From assembly GCA_025642075.2 (NCBI GenBank), contig JAODUO010001059.1:96388-160387 (forward strand): a DNA stretch of 64,000 bases. Direction: 5' to 3'. Each line of letters starts with the position of its first letter. Within the stretch, counting starts at the first letter, position 1. Position numbers and translations under genes: made by a program. The notes under the pieces were generated by a model. The model saw only the letters and a program-made list of their open reading frames with translations. It was not told where the DNA came from and did not search any database. Origin of the DNA: Ridgeia piscesae (taxonomy: Eukaryota > Annelida > Polychaeta > Sabellida > Siboglinidae). Positions 34,705 to 47,213 of the stretch are shown in pieces.

Positions 34705-37578
34705 CTAGATGTCGTTACATGCCAACAGGTGTCGCTGCCGCTCTTCGATGAGCCGTTGGCGTTCTTGTCTAAGTTTCTGCTCCTGTTGCACCAACCTCGC
34801 CTGGAAACAGAGAGCGACTTTGTCAGCGAAAATAACATCCTCACCGTTCTTATTGTCTACGTAACAAATATAACCTCGTCTTATTATTTGACGCATCGCT
34901 GGCACGCACACACGCACGCACGCACGCATGACTCACATGAATCCGCATACACCGAGTTCTTTCCACTGCTTCGTTACAGAAATAGTTAACCGACATAGAT
35001 AGGGACATGCATAAAAATCAAAAAGAACTTTACCATGTTTATGGTGGTGCACGTTGATTGTATGTATAATAGGTAACAAGATATTGTTTAAACAATTTAA
35101 ATATCTTTATGCATTCAAAACGTATGGCAAATGCTACTTTTTTGTGACTACTGAACAGCCTGCTGTGTAGCATACGTTCTTACCGGGTCTAGACCACTCA
35201 ACTGAAATGCACTTGCAAACTGCTATAACCTCATAGTTTGTCAGATATATTTGTATTTTTTTTACCTTAACGTAGTGTGACAGTGAGATGAGTATGGCCG
35301 TGAATTTTGTATATTTTTTGATTATTTGTCGGACTTTTAGCTAATTTTTCTATTCAACTATCTTTAAGGCCCAGTAAATTGTTCTGCACCCACGATGGAA
35401 TCCAGTGTACTCGTAACATAATTTACATCATATTTCTTGTTAACAGGCTCAGTACAAATACCGTTTTGCGACAGACTTCAATAACCTTTACATAAGCTTT
35501 ATTAGCAGATTGACATATAGTACATATTTCTACAGCAGATCTGTTTGTCAACCTTGACATGTCTCTTGGCGATGTTTCTCTGTAAATAAATGTTAAACGA
35601 ACGAGTCACCATAAGCAGCGTACGTGTTGATTAGCATAGGAAACCTCACTATACCAATATTTATTGATAAGATGTTCAAATTAGCACATAAATTTAAAAT
35701 ATTAACCGCATTGGAAAGATTATATATTTAAATATACATTCACGCCTAAATATTGTCTTTAAATAGTATCGTGTTCAAAGATGCAGTTACATTATATTTT
35801 AGATTACTAAAACAAATGGCCGTCATTGCGTCAGCGCAATCCTTAATAATGGTCGGTAAATTCGAAACGACTTAGCTACAATGCGCTACATGCGATTTGT
35901 ATGACATTGTCAGGGTCTTCTAATTAAATATTAATCTAACCACTAGCCAAACTTCAGAAATTTCCTTAAGGCTTAACGTGCTACGAAAATATAATTATCC
36001 GAACATATCGTATATTCATTCATCAAATTCAAAATTAAATAACTCACTTAAAATTGTACAATTCACACGGTGGCATTATCTGTCATCTTGGGTCTTAGAA
36101 AAATGTAGTTTCACCATCATACGATTAATGCGAGGTTCTTAAAAGGAGTTTCCCTGGGCCTCCCCTCATGAGCATGTTGCAGTGTTGAGAAACCTTTGGC
36201 CAAGTTGAAATTAAACGTGAATTGTGGCTTTTCTCTATCCGAAGATGACGACTTCCGGCGTAGAACCTTACCTCATCCCGTGTCAGAGGTCGCTTCAGTC
36301 GCTGTAGTTCTTTGATCCGACGGAGCTTGTCGACGATCGGGTTTAGTTGCTGCATGAACCATTGATGGGTGCCTTTGTCAGTCCTGTTTCTCGCTGTCTG
36401 CCGGTAAACGGACATAGGTTTCTGGTTTTGGTTGTCCGCGACCATGTACGTCACATCTTCCGTCGGATCTTCTCGCGACACATCGAAAGCCTTCGGACCG
36501 AACCAACTGAAACCAATCACGAAGAACACCGTCTGATTCCACATGGTTCGATTGCCGATAGGGAACGACGTCGGTATCTGGATGACTGTGTCCTCACGGC
36601 TTGCGCACTGTAGGTTGACCATCACCTCGACCCCGTCGTGCGACAGATGACCACGGAAGCGCTGCAGCTTGCGCAGCACGCGCGGGTAGCGCCAGAAAGC
36701 GTCGCCTTTGATCTGACGCCGATCCAACTGGTCGAATGTGGTAATTGACGCCATGTCGCTACCGTTCGCTAAGAAGAACTTGGTGTTGTCCGTCCTCCTA
36801 TACGGTTTGCCCTCCTCCAGCTGTCGCGGGTACTTCTGGTAGTACGTCTCCTTCCATTGTCGCAAGGCCGCGTTCAGTTCGGTCGGGCGCAGATGGAAAC
36901 TCGTGTTTTTTCTCGGCCAGTTGAACATCATGAAGAAGAGATACGGTTCGAGCCAGATGAACGGCACCGTGTCGCGCAACTCGTACAGTCGTCGGCTCCA
37001 GGCGACCATGTCTTCGTACTTGATCATGTTGAGATACTTGTCGTGGATGTGCAGTAGAGCCAGATTCACGCAGATCATTGCTCTCAGGTCGTACGCATCG
37101 GGTGTTGCAGCATGTCGCATGTTGGCTGCGATGATCTCGCTGACTTCGCAAAGCTTTCGTTCAGCGCCGACTTGGTGAAGCAAGCTGAATATACCCCCGA
37201 GGGTATCCGTGTCGCGTTGGAACAACAAGCGGCGTCGGTATTGACACTTCTCGGCGTTCGACAGTGTGTCAGGTACAGTATCTTTCGCTTCGCCGAAGTA
37301 GTGGTGCAGTTCGACTTTCTTCTTCAGTCTTACTTTCTCGTGTACTTGACGTCGGTGTTCGTTCATCTCTTCGTGCAGCTGTTCGCTCTCGTCATCCAGT
37401 CGTACGAGCACCTTTCGCACGTCCCACTGCAGCTGCTTCAGCCGGCTCACGTAGTCCTGGCCGTTGAAGTCGAATAAGCAGCTGATTCCATCCGGTACAT
37501 ACTCCTCGTCGACGAGAAACCGATGCAGCACGTCTATGGCGGAGAAGACTTGCACGAAGTTGAGACAGTGCAGCAACG
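34705..37578 (-). CDS. SAMD9/SAMD9L-like protein, C-terminal part
   Basis: Large exon 37,578-36,272 and terminal exon 34,800-34,705 join in phase 0 (RPLTRDE|ARLVQQ), donor GAG|gtaagg, acceptor ctctgtttccag, stop TAG at 34,705-34,707. The large exon has helical repeats (YDLRAMICVNLALLH, YLFFMMFNWPRKN), then KFFLANGSDMASI, GDAFWRYPRVLRKLQRFRG, and VFFVIGFSWFGPKAFDV. This order (..WP.., lysine-rich helix, FLG.G, W..V..L.R..G, V.F.LGFS..GP.A.D) matches the C-terminal TPR/OB-fold end of SAMD9 and SAMD9L, STAND-type innate-immune and growth regulators. The last exon adds a charged coiled coil (EQKLRQERQRLIEERQR) that I do not know from vertebrate members. N-terminal exons (SAM, AlbA, NTPase) are not seen upstream. 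The acceptor of the large exon is placed at the end of the (CA)n tract, which is a guess. Similarity is from motif order, not alignment. Confidence 0.6.
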
Positions 37579-37720
<142 letters not shown>

Positions 37721-37817
37721 CGTGTGGCAATGTATGCTATTTGTTGTGTTATATACACCACTGATGCTAGTCAAACTCTCAGATTTATAATATATACCTG
37801 TCTTGCGGTGTACAACA

Positions 37818-37881
37818 CACGCACGCACGCACGCACGCACGCAAACGCACGCACCACGCACGCGCTCACACACACACACAC

Positions 37882-37928
<47 letters not shown>
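37818..37928. repeat. (ACGC)n and (CA)n microsatellites
   Basis: ACGCACGC runs (37,818-37,860) followed by a CA run. These explain the His/Thr and Val/Cys open frames here. Confidence 0.95.
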
Positions 37929-37931
<3 letters not shown>

Positions 37932-38231
37932 CCGCGCAAAGCTACGTACAAGGAAACTCGAATCGAACACATGCAACCGAACAATTACTAAATATGAAGC
38001 CAACAGTAATGGCGAATTCGAATCGATAGACCGACACAAATGTGCTGCTATGCTGCGGTTTCATATTTATCCCAGCCTACATACATCAACTTTCTGGTAC
38101 AACTTAAACGCAATTCGCAGACACACATCAACACAGACATTGGTCCTAGTTGACGGACTTCCGTCGATGCAATTAGGCGTCACATTTTGTTATGAGCAAT
38201 ACAAGTGTTTTTTGGTAATGTAGTGTCACTA

Positions 38232-38525
38232 TATGTACGAAATGTGAGCAGAAGTTTGGCGGCTGTTGGCGGTCGTTTTCGTGGTTAGGTTAGAAAGTAA
38301 CATAATAATACGCATGCACAGTTTACGCCGTCCAAGACGAGTTAACTACGTCATTTTGTTTCTAAAATGGCGTAGTCTATAGACTTTCTATGGCTATGTG
38401 TTCTAATTTGTTTTCCTGGTAAACCGCTGACGTTAAAAATATGATTATTGTTGGAAGTTGTTACTTGTTATTAACTCTGTTAAGCCCATGAGCAAAACAT
38501 TCACTTTTGTTTCCCTTTAAGGCAC
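38232..38525 (+). mobile_element. solo end of a long-inverted-repeat element
   Basis: GGCGGCTGTTGGCGGTCG...ACTACGTCATTTTG...ACTTTCTATGGCTATGTG matches the reverse complement of 56,215-56,510 over its length with scattered changes. No partner arm is visible nearby. Confidence 0.7.
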
Positions 38526-39909
38526 GCAGTTATGATACATACAAGCGTTTCCTAGCGAAACCAGTTATCTGATTTTGTTATGCTAAATTGAAGTAAGCGT
38601 AACATTTCCTCAAACAACGTCGCCGAAATAGCTAGCGGTCTACCGATCTCGTGTATATGCCTACACTTACCAGAGCAGAACTGCACCAGTGTTCCTTTGC
38701 AGCTACTTCATTCCGGCTGTGTTTTTGTTGTATCGGCAGTCTTACGTCAACATCGCTGTACAGTCACGGGTGTATATATGTGTGTATATATATACAACGT
38801 AAACGTGACATCACGGCATACCGTCACCGGCGTCACTGCGCTGCTTCGGCGCTACGCTACTAACTACCAGTCTTGGGCGCCATCTAAATTTTTTCGGAAG
38901 TGACCTAATTTCCGAGAAAGCGCTCACGTATTCAATGGCTCGGCCCCAGCCAGACCGGGCCTCCTTCGGCAACCGCCTGCGGTCCGCAGGATTTTTGTAC
39001 GGCGGCTCATGCTCGGACCGAAGGCGGCTCAAGCTTGGCTGCCAATGGTGTGCCGATGGTTAACCGCTTATATGCCGACTGTGCCGATGGTGAGCCGCTC
39101 TTAGGCCAAATGTGTCTAATTTGTTTAAATGTGGCTATTTATGTATCGTATCTGTAAACAGTGCAATCCAGAAAACCTGAACCCAATGACGTAAGGTGCC
39201 AAGACATAGTGAAACTTCTAACTATAGTATTTCCTTGAGGTCTATGGACGTTTGACATTACCCGGAGTGCAATGTAAACAAACACATTTTGTATGCAGAA
39301 TAATTTCATTTAAACAAATATATGACATTTTAATTATTAACAAATAAGTATAGGTTTGTATATATAATACACACACACAGCCCGCGCTTCGTATATTTCC
39401 ACACTGACAAATCTCCAGTACGAGGAAAGGGTTCAAGATTAGATACACCATTGTGGATCCCAGACCAGGTAAAGTGCAGTTAGTAATATTGCAATGTATG
39501 ACCTAAGTGACACAGTCGATGTGGACTGGGTGATTATGTAGAGCGACAGGATCATTCACAAACACAAATGTAATAGCTTGTCACTACGTTCCTCGCCCAC
39601 TGTTATAGGGTGGCGGTGCCGAATTTCTGCCGTCAGAGTAGCGTTTGTTACATTGGATCTCACTGGCTCTGTAGCCGTGCATATCTGGTGTAGGGACAAT
39701 TAAGGGCCTCCATCCGGGAAGGGACATGGATCAGCTAGGACCCTGCAGTCTTCCCAAATAATTCCTCTGGCACACTGTAGTGACTTTTGTGGCGATGGGA
39801 TTAACCCACACATTTTTTGGGGAAGAGGATGCCTGTTTTAGTGGTTTGACATCGTTTTGTAGAAACGGTTCTACTGTCGGTCAGCTTTCGGTTAACTGGC
39901 CTAAATTAT
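38526..39909. other. unassigned DNA between SAMD9-like gene and fold-back element
   Basis: CpG-rich patch at 38,800-39,060 (ggcgccatc, gccgatggt repeats) but no supported exon. Possible upstream sequence of the minus-strand gene. Confidence 0.3.
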
Positions 39910-39910
39910 T

Positions 39911-40500
39911 AGGGCCTTTTCAAAACGGTTTTACGACCTTTTTCGATGTATCTGTCATATATCATTCTACATCACTTCCGGTACAAAGAAGTAAGATATT
40001 TTTCTTAGAATTGTGTTTTAGATCAATTTTATGCCGTCAAGTCGACGTAAACAAGCCGATGTCAGAGGGTATGAACAGCTAGTGCACCCCAAATGCACCA
40101 TGACCGCAAAGGCGATGTCTTGTGATTTGTGAATATTATGTCCCCAAACCTAATAAGTAGCCTTATTACAACATTAATTTTTATTCTATATAATGCAGAT
40201 TTATTTGTTTTAAGCTTACATTTATAAAATATTGCCAATTGGTTTTTATTTCATCTTCGTAATGCACACGCAAGACATCGCCTTTGCAGCCCTGATGGAG
40301 TGATGCGTGTGCCATGCGCTAACTGCTCGCACCCTGTGGCTGTGACATCGGCTTATTTACGTCGAATCGACGGCATTAAATTGGTCTAAAACATAGTTAA
40401 AAAATAATAATATCTGTCTTGTTTATACCGGGAGTAATGTAGAATGGATTCCAAACACATACACATCAAAAACGTTAGTAAAAACCGTTTTGAAAGGCCC
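39911..40500. mobile_element. fold-back MITE, arms about 200 bp
   Basis: The left arm begins GGGCCTTTTCAAAACGG. The right arm on the other strand begins GGGCCTTTCAAAACGG. Both are preceded by TA. The arms share ATTCTACAT.ACT.CCGGTA, ATGCCGTC..TCGACGTAAA and end at CAAAGGCGATGTCTTG / CAAGACATCGCCTTTG around a loop of about 140 bp. TA flanks would suit Tc1/mariner-type or Harbinger-type insertion. No coding capacity. Confidence 0.75.
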
Positions 40501-40676
40501 TAATATTTTAGGCTGGAAGACCTGACCTTCACCTTGGCGTGTAACTTGTTGACATAAAAATAAAATGAATCTTTGACAGGCTATGTGTAAACAGCCCCAA
40601 TTAACATAAATTTAGAAAATAAACACATCTGGTACTCACGCAACACGACATGGTCACTCGGTAATTCTGACGCAAG

Positions 40677-41350
40677 TTGCTACTTCTTTTCCCCTCTGGG
40701 CAGGCTGCGATTCAGTTCCTGTCTCCAGCGGGAGCGATCCTGGGCCAGGTCTTCCCATCCGTCAATGTCAATGTCAATGTCAATGTCAATGTCAATGTCA
40801 ATGTCAATGTCAATGTCAATGTCAATGTCAATGTCAATGTCAATGTCAATGTCAATGTCAATGGCCTTCATGTCTCCTTTACAGGTATCTTTGAATCAGA
40901 GTTGGGGGCGGTCCCTAGCACTGGTGCCTGTTGCGAGCTCGCCATATAGTAGTAGGTCCTTGGGTGTCCTGCCGCCCTGCACCATGCGGACGTGTCCTAG
41001 CCAGCGAAGGCGACGTTGTCACAGCAGAGCATAGATGCTGGGTGTAACAGCATGTCGGAGGACCTCGTTATTTGTTATGCCGTCCGACCTTTTGATGCCC
41101 AGAATCCATCTCAGACTGCGCAAGCGGAACGTATTGAGCCACATTTTTGCCTCGAGTGAAGAGTCCACGACTCGCTGCCATATGAGAGGGCATTGGGGAC
41201 ACAAGCTCTGTAGACAGTCATATTTTGTTCAGGGTCAGTTTCGCGTTGTACCAGACCCTCTTTGAATACTTTTGCAAGCGTTGATGTGGCTCGGCCGTCT
41301 GCTGATTGTGGAGTCCATGTCAGTCATTGTTGAGCCAAGATATGTGAATT
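40677..41350 (-). mobile_element. LINE 3' ORF2 fragment (endonuclease-RT C-terminus)
   Basis: The minus strand reads, with frame breaks, RACV.NALSYGSE-WTL, LNTFRLRSLRWILGIK, ITNNEVLRHAVTPSIYALL, then KAIDID..GWEDLAQDRSRWRQELNRSL. This is the well-known C-terminal signature of a widespread invertebrate LINE. The section between ALL and KAID is shortened. A hexamer microsatellite has grown within the ID codons. Confidence 0.75.
40761..40862. repeat. (GTCAAT)17 microsatellite
   Basis: Seventeen exact hexamers, 102 bp. On the LINE coding strand (ATTGAC)n encodes alternating Ile-Asp. Confidence 0.98.
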
Positions 41351-42989
41351 AATTCACCACATTTTGCTGATCCCATGTAACAAAATCAGGTTATCATAAC
41401 GTTAGCAGAACGTTGTTTTTAGTTTATTATAACGTTAGCCGGTAACGTTCTCCTAACGTCTTTTGGAAAAGTTTTCTTTATGGTCCCTTATGGGAGTGTT
41501 ACTGGATGACCGAATTATAACCTTCTGCTAAATTTACGGGAACGTTACGTGTTTGTTGGGATAGTTGTTAAATGGTGATGTCTGGCAGGCTGTCGGTTTC
41601 CTGCCTCAAGGTATTTGTCTTCTTTAGGAATTCAGGCTGACAATCAGTTGTCAGCCTGAATTCCTCGCATGTAATTATGAATATATACATGCTTACTGCT
41701 ACATCTGCAGTAAACCACTACATTTTCTAATTGACTAGATATCATGAGTATCCAAATATTTTCCATATATAATAACATACCATCTTTGCATATGTATAGA
41801 TTCATAATTAAGGCAATCAGACCTGCCATATTTCTCAGATTTGCACATTTATAATATGTTTAGATATCAAATATGTATGTCTAAGGTATGTGTATTTTGC
41901 TCACAATCAGGGTATGAAAACCCTATCGCGAGAGATATTTTGAATAAATCATCATGTTTATCAAATTGCTGCACATTAACCATACGCTGTATTTATGTTC
42001 TAATTGTAGTTATGTAATCTCTATATTATACAGAAAAACACCACACAATTTCACTGACACAGGCTAAAGAGTGCAGAAGATACTGACTAGTGAAATGTGA
42101 ATACAGTTATGTATTTTTAACAAGCTGTCAAAAAAAAAACTGCCATAATTTGAAAAGTATTTAAGCTCGAATTCTCTAATGTTTTATTCTTTCTAATCTT
42201 ACCAAAGACTCTCATCATACTGATCTATTCTAAAATATAAAAGATGATGGTTGCGTTCACACGGAATGACCCATTTCTCACAACAAAGGTATCTTTAAAA
42301 AGGAACTTGTAAAAATCTGATTGATCTATTTCCCATTAACACATTCATTCAGACAGTCTTTCACAAGGCTGTCGGCTTTCTTTGTGACTTGGTCTGACAT
42401 AGATATATTTCTCTACAAGCTGTCAGCACTTGCCATGGCATCTCCAAAAAACAAAGGGTGTGTATGAGCACAGGCTCCTGTGACTTCACAATGGCATCAT
42501 AAAATGTGTACATGTATAACACAGGGATACAACGTAGCTTCTTTTGCAAACAGAATCACTATAACACTGCAAAGAGTGATTATCTGAAGAAGAAATAATA
42601 CTTGTAAAAAATAGATTCACAAGACACAAAGAAAGAATTCATGACATCCTTTCGCTCGCATAAACCTCTAATCTGTCAATATCAGTTTACTTGTAAATAA
42701 TTCACGCTTTCCTTTAATGATGGTATTAACAATCAGTGCTCATCATTACAACAGAATGTCTTCAATCGGCATAAAACAAAACCACCAACATAACATACAA
42801 TAATCTGCTCCTGATCTACTTCTGATAAGCCTAAGATTGGTCTTGATGAGCTCCTTCATGACCTTAAATATAATGAATGATAAGTTATGTATGGTTAATG
42901 ATACAATCGACAGGTGCAATTAATATGCGTTGACAATGATGAAACTCTGCCCTTGAGTTATTATGACAAAGATGAGAAGACCTCAAATT
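41351..42989. other. unassigned DNA with AACGTT cluster
   Basis: AACGTT occurs about five times between 41,398 and 41,546 (AACGTTAGC, GTAACGTTCTCCTAACGTC). A short inverted repeat TTCAGGCTGACAA/TTGTCAGCCTGAA lies at 41,631-41,664. The rest is AT-rich and may include the 3' UTR of the candidate gene at 43 kb. Confidence 0.45.
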
Positions 42990-43525
42990 TCAGAAAAAGG
43001 GTTCAGTGGTGATGCTGTCACTGTGGTGACTCCTTGTGACTTGTACTGAAAATAAAATACAAATAATATAAATATAATACTAATATTAAAGTGGAAATAT
43101 GTAAGAGAAATATAGTAACTCCATGAAATGTATACATATCAGCATCCAAGATGTTATAATCAGCTACGAGCAACAAGTAGAAGCACCAGGAAGAGTAAAA
43201 TGTTGGAGGCCTATTTCTTTGAGGCTTGTAAACACGCTAAATGATCCCCCTATTCAATGAATTCTAGAGTATTCACGTTACCTCCAGTCATAGTCATAGT
43301 GATAGTCAGACAGAATCCATCAATCACAATGGCCAATGCCACTGCCATGGCCTCGATCATGGAGTCATGGCAAGACAAGAAATTAAGACAATGTTTGGCA
43401 CTGTACTTTGGCAACACTACATATGTCGGCGATCCCTCTACATTTATATATATGGTCATAGGCTCATAGCCTATGTCGGCGTCAGCCATAGCGTGCGTCG
43501 TTGACACAACATTTTCGGCGCGCAT
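42990..43525 (-). CDS. candidate two-exon small membrane protein
   Basis: Exon 1 starts at 43,525 (MRAENVVS...) or, perhaps better, 43,489 (MADADIGYEPMTIYINVEG...) and ends at donor GGAG|gtaacg (43,282). It contains one hydrophobic segment (SMIEAMAVALAIVIDGFCLTI). A strong acceptor, ttgtattttattttcag at 43,046, joins phase 1 to VQVTRSHHSDSITTEPFF and a stop at 42,990-42,992. This gives 87 or 99 residues. The CpG-rich 5' edge (cggcgcgc) is promoter-like. No family is recognised. The coding status rests on the open frame plus splice signals only. Confidence 0.35.
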
Positions 43526-43739
43526 TTTATAAAAATCATGGATGATAATTTACCAAATAGATTATGCTCAATTTGAATATTTAAAGCGTTGTAATGAATA
43601 CTACGTTGTCGCTTTAGTGATTTAAATACGTATTATTTAACGCTGACTGAAGGAAATTAAGGCCGACTTCGATTGAGCTACGCGAGTAACTCAAGTAACC
43701 CCAATCGAACATCCAAGATCACTTGCTCACGTGACCCTT

Positions 43740-45788
43740 CTTAACATAGGTAAAAAGGTCAATCTCCAAGGCCGCTGCCCGAGGCAATCGCGGCTTGGAG
43801 AGGATTCACTCGCTACCAGATTTCAACGATATTTCAAAGACAAGACAGAAGTGCTGTGTCAGAATCGATCTCCGCTGCCAGCTGACGACACGCCAACAGT
43901 TGTGGGTGCGCATTTCGACGTGTTCGAGCATGCGTCACTTTCTGATGTGAAAAAATAGTACTGGCATCTGCCACAAAATCGTGTGAATTAGACCCACTGC
44001 CGACATCAATTGTCAAACAACACATCGACGCTCTTTCTCCTCTACTGGCCCGGATCATCAATGCCTCTCTAGCCACAACCGTATTTCCCGCACCCATGAA
44101 ACACGCTGTCGTTGTACGAATTTTGAAGAAGGGAGGGTCTGACGCCAACGCACTCACAAATTACCGCCCAATATCTAACATCACGTTTGTGGCGAAGACG
44201 ACTGAGCGTTTCGTTGCACAACAGGTACAACATTTCATGGAGGAGAACGGTATTTACGGGATTTATCAAAGTGCGTACCGTGCGCACCATAGTGCGGAAA
44301 CCGGATACACAACGACATCGCCCATTCGTTTCACAATCGCCAGAGTGTGCTCCTCGTGCTACTCGATCTAAGTGCGGCTTTCGACACCATCGACCATACA
44401 ATACTGCTGCGACGGTTGTCTGGATACGGGTTATCTGGGGACGTCCTCGCCTGGCTGACATCTTACTTGTGTGATCGGACATATGTCGTACGAGTAAAGA
44501 GTGGCGTGTCGGAAGCAAACACCATAACTACAGGAGTGCCACAAGGGACATCCTTGGACCGCTACTGTTCAACGCGTACATGCACCACTACGACACTTTT
44601 ACAAAAGCACAATATTCGCCACCACCTATACGCAGACGACACCCAACTGTACATCACTTTCCCACCAACCGACCACACACAAGCCCCGCGCGTATGGAAG
44701 CCTGCGTACAAGACCGAAAGCATGGCTCTGTGATAACGGACTCGTGATGAATGACAACAAGTCACAAGCCATTGTCATCCATTCATAAAGCCTGCGTACA
44801 CCAACTCGTTAACCCGCGTCAACATATGTGGCCAGCTCGTCGAAACTTCCCCGTTATCGGGATCTAGGTTTCAACGTCGACCAAACCTAACTATGACGTC
44901 ACAAGTGGCCAACGTGTCGCTCCGCCTACTACCATCTGTCACGAATCGCCAAGATACGAGACTCCATCAGTACCACTGTTGTAAGATCTAAACACGGACT
45001 CGTAATTTCGGACTCGACTACGGCAACGCAATATTATACGGCATAAGTGATCGTCACATGCACCGTCTGGAAATGGTCCTGCCTGCGGCACGAATTGTCA
45101 GCAAATTCGGCGGGGCGACCGGCAGTCCATGACAACAATACTGCGGCAGTTACACTGGCTGCCTGTCAGAAAGCGAATCGATTTTAAACTACTTGTACTT
45201 GTGCACAGGGCCATATACAATGGCACGCCGGAGTATCTTGCGGCACTGCTACGCCGCCACACACCTCCCTTCGCTGCGCTCTGCAGGCGGGTTACTGCTA
45301 GAGGTGCCCAGAGTCAACCTGAAACGTTTCGGCCGCCGTGCATTTGCCTGTGCAGGACCCACTCTGTGGAACAAACTTCCAAGGAACATACGTGACAACA
45401 GCAACATTACACAGTTCAAGAAGCATTTAAAGACATTTTTATTTTCCACATAACTAATTTCACACAACGAACATCATATTTTAGCTAATTTATTATTACG
45501 ATATATACATATATTATTTTTCTTATTTATTTTTATTACTATCAGTGCGTGGTTCTAATGTTTTGTCTGTAATGTTTATGTTTATGTTTATGTTTAATAT
45601 TCATTTTTTAAAGAATTACATAATTTATACATAGCCAATTTTACACGGTTTTTATCATACTGTCTCATTATTTTATATTATTATCATTGTTACTGTCACC
45701 ATTATTTTAATCAGTGTACGCAAATTTACATGTATGTACACACCCGTGAACGGGACAGCCGTCCCGGATTTGATGGTGTCAAAATAAA

Positions 45789-45877
<89 letters not shown>
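43740..45877 (+). mobile_element. L2/CR1-like LINE, frame-shifted, with (ATT)n tail
   Basis: Plus-strand reverse transcriptase parts in order: RILKKGGSDANALTNYRPIS and QSAYRAHHSAET; VLLVLLDLSAAFDTIDH; TTGVPQGT; HLYADDTQLY (catalytic YADD); then LRQLHWLPVRKRIDFKLLVL and RAFACAGPTLWNKLPRNIR..FKKHLKTFLF-stop. At least four frame breaks make it inactive; around 44,550-44,600 LGPLLFNAYMH lies in another frame than the flanking motifs. It ends in a 3' UTR with GACAGCCGTCCCGGATTTG and AAAATAAA(ATT)n. Confidence 0.85.
45790..45877. repeat. (ATT)n microsatellite
   Basis: About 29 ATT units, the 3' tail of the preceding LINE. Confidence 0.97.
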
Positions 45878-46375
45878 AGTTCTACGTCATTAGCAGTGAC
45901 AGCCAATTGGGAACGTAGGCCCCTACTGCACAATACATTAATTAAACATTACACGACACTATCATTTAAATACGGAGTAAAGTCACCACATTCTATGAGT
46001 TATAATTTAAGCCCAAGAAGATGAAAATCACAAATTACACACTGAACAACGTATTTTCTTTACATAAGGGGTTTATCTCCGTGATGCCGATCGTCCCTGT
46101 TCAGTTGCATTACTCTCGTGGTACTGCGTGCGCGGCGTAAACCGGATACCACTTTAGGGTTACGCGAGTATCCCGAGTAGGCCAATCGAAGTCGGCCAAA
46201 GACTGCCTGATCGACAGCATGTAATTTAGCATCATTTCCGGTCGCTGCTAACAGGTGGAAACGACGATCGGCTGGACAGTTTGTGTGGTCGCAGGTCGCG
46301 TTTGTCAGGTACTGGCCTATTATGGTATTTAGTCCCTCTCCTTACGGTCGGCCAACAGGTAGGAAGACACAGGCC

Positions 46376-46722
46376 GAGCTTGTAGAGCGCAGTGGCTCTG
46401 AGGTAGAGCTTCGGACTCTCGACTAAGAGATCCCTGTTTCGAATCCTGTGCTGCGGTATAAACCTTGGGCATATTTCTTCACTGTACATTGCTCAAGTTC
46501 ATACAGTTGCACAAATGATGATTACCTGGCTATAAACCGTGGTGGCTATTTGTATGAGCACCCTTCGCGCATTAATTGCAGCGTGGCTGGACGCTTCCCA
46601 GAGACGTTGAGATGGTGTTTGATTGAACAGGTCTGTCAGAGAGTAAAGTGTAAAGCGTTTTGAATAGTCCTGAGGACTTAGATACTGCGCCATATAAGAA
46701 CTTACCTTTACCTTTACTTTGT
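46376..46722 (+). mobile_element. tRNA-derived SINE
   Basis: A-box region GCGCAGTGGCTCTGAGGTAGAGC, B box GTTTCGAATCC, a long body, then the SINE/L2-type end GCGCCATATAAGAAC followed by (CTTTAC)3-like tail. It lacks acceptor-stem pairing, so it is not a functional tRNA. Confidence 0.75.
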
Positions 46723-47213
46723 ATGCATGGCAATGCTTTATGCTTTATGCTTTATTAAGTTATGTTGACTCATCTCGATTTTCGCCCTTCCTTTTTATTG
46801 AAACCAGTTCAGACACCCTAAAAAGTATTTATTACCTTTGACTTTTACTGCAAATGTCTTCTTATTTGGCATCATGGATCAGTTAGGTCACGAATGAATC
46901 CTATCGACACTATTTTATATCTGCATAGTGTTCCTCATTTTATATTGCCACAGTACACGTAGCCGTGCTAATGAATAACCCTGTAATTGTTGAATGTATG
47001 ATATGACTTTGTAAGGCCTACTTGACCCAGTTGAATACATTTAACAATTATGAAGTCAAGTCATTGTTGATTTGTTTAGTTCACCAAGTTTTGTTAATGA
47101 CATAGACGAGCGCGCATTTGTCGTATTAAATTAGAGCCCTGCCTACAAGACATTTTAAATCGCATTATTGTAATCACAGGAAACGCCGGTAAGTGGCGCC
47201 ACTGTTGGTCTAT

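Larger units (their letters stand above)
43661..46197. mobile_element. inverted-repeat element enclosing a LINE
   Basis: GGCCGACTTCGATTG at 43,661 is repeated inverted as CAATCGAAGTCGGCC ending at 46,197. The similarity extends inward about 40 bp (CTACGCGAGTAAC.. / CTACTCGGGATACTCGCGTAACCC). No clear target duplication. Almost all the interior is the LINE at 43,740-45,877, so a short MITE of about 400 bp with a nested LINE is the simplest reading. Confidence 0.5.

Noticed and set aside
46376..46450. tRNA gene
   Set aside because: A and B boxes are present but the arms do not pair, and the sequence continues into a SINE body with a CTTTAC tail.
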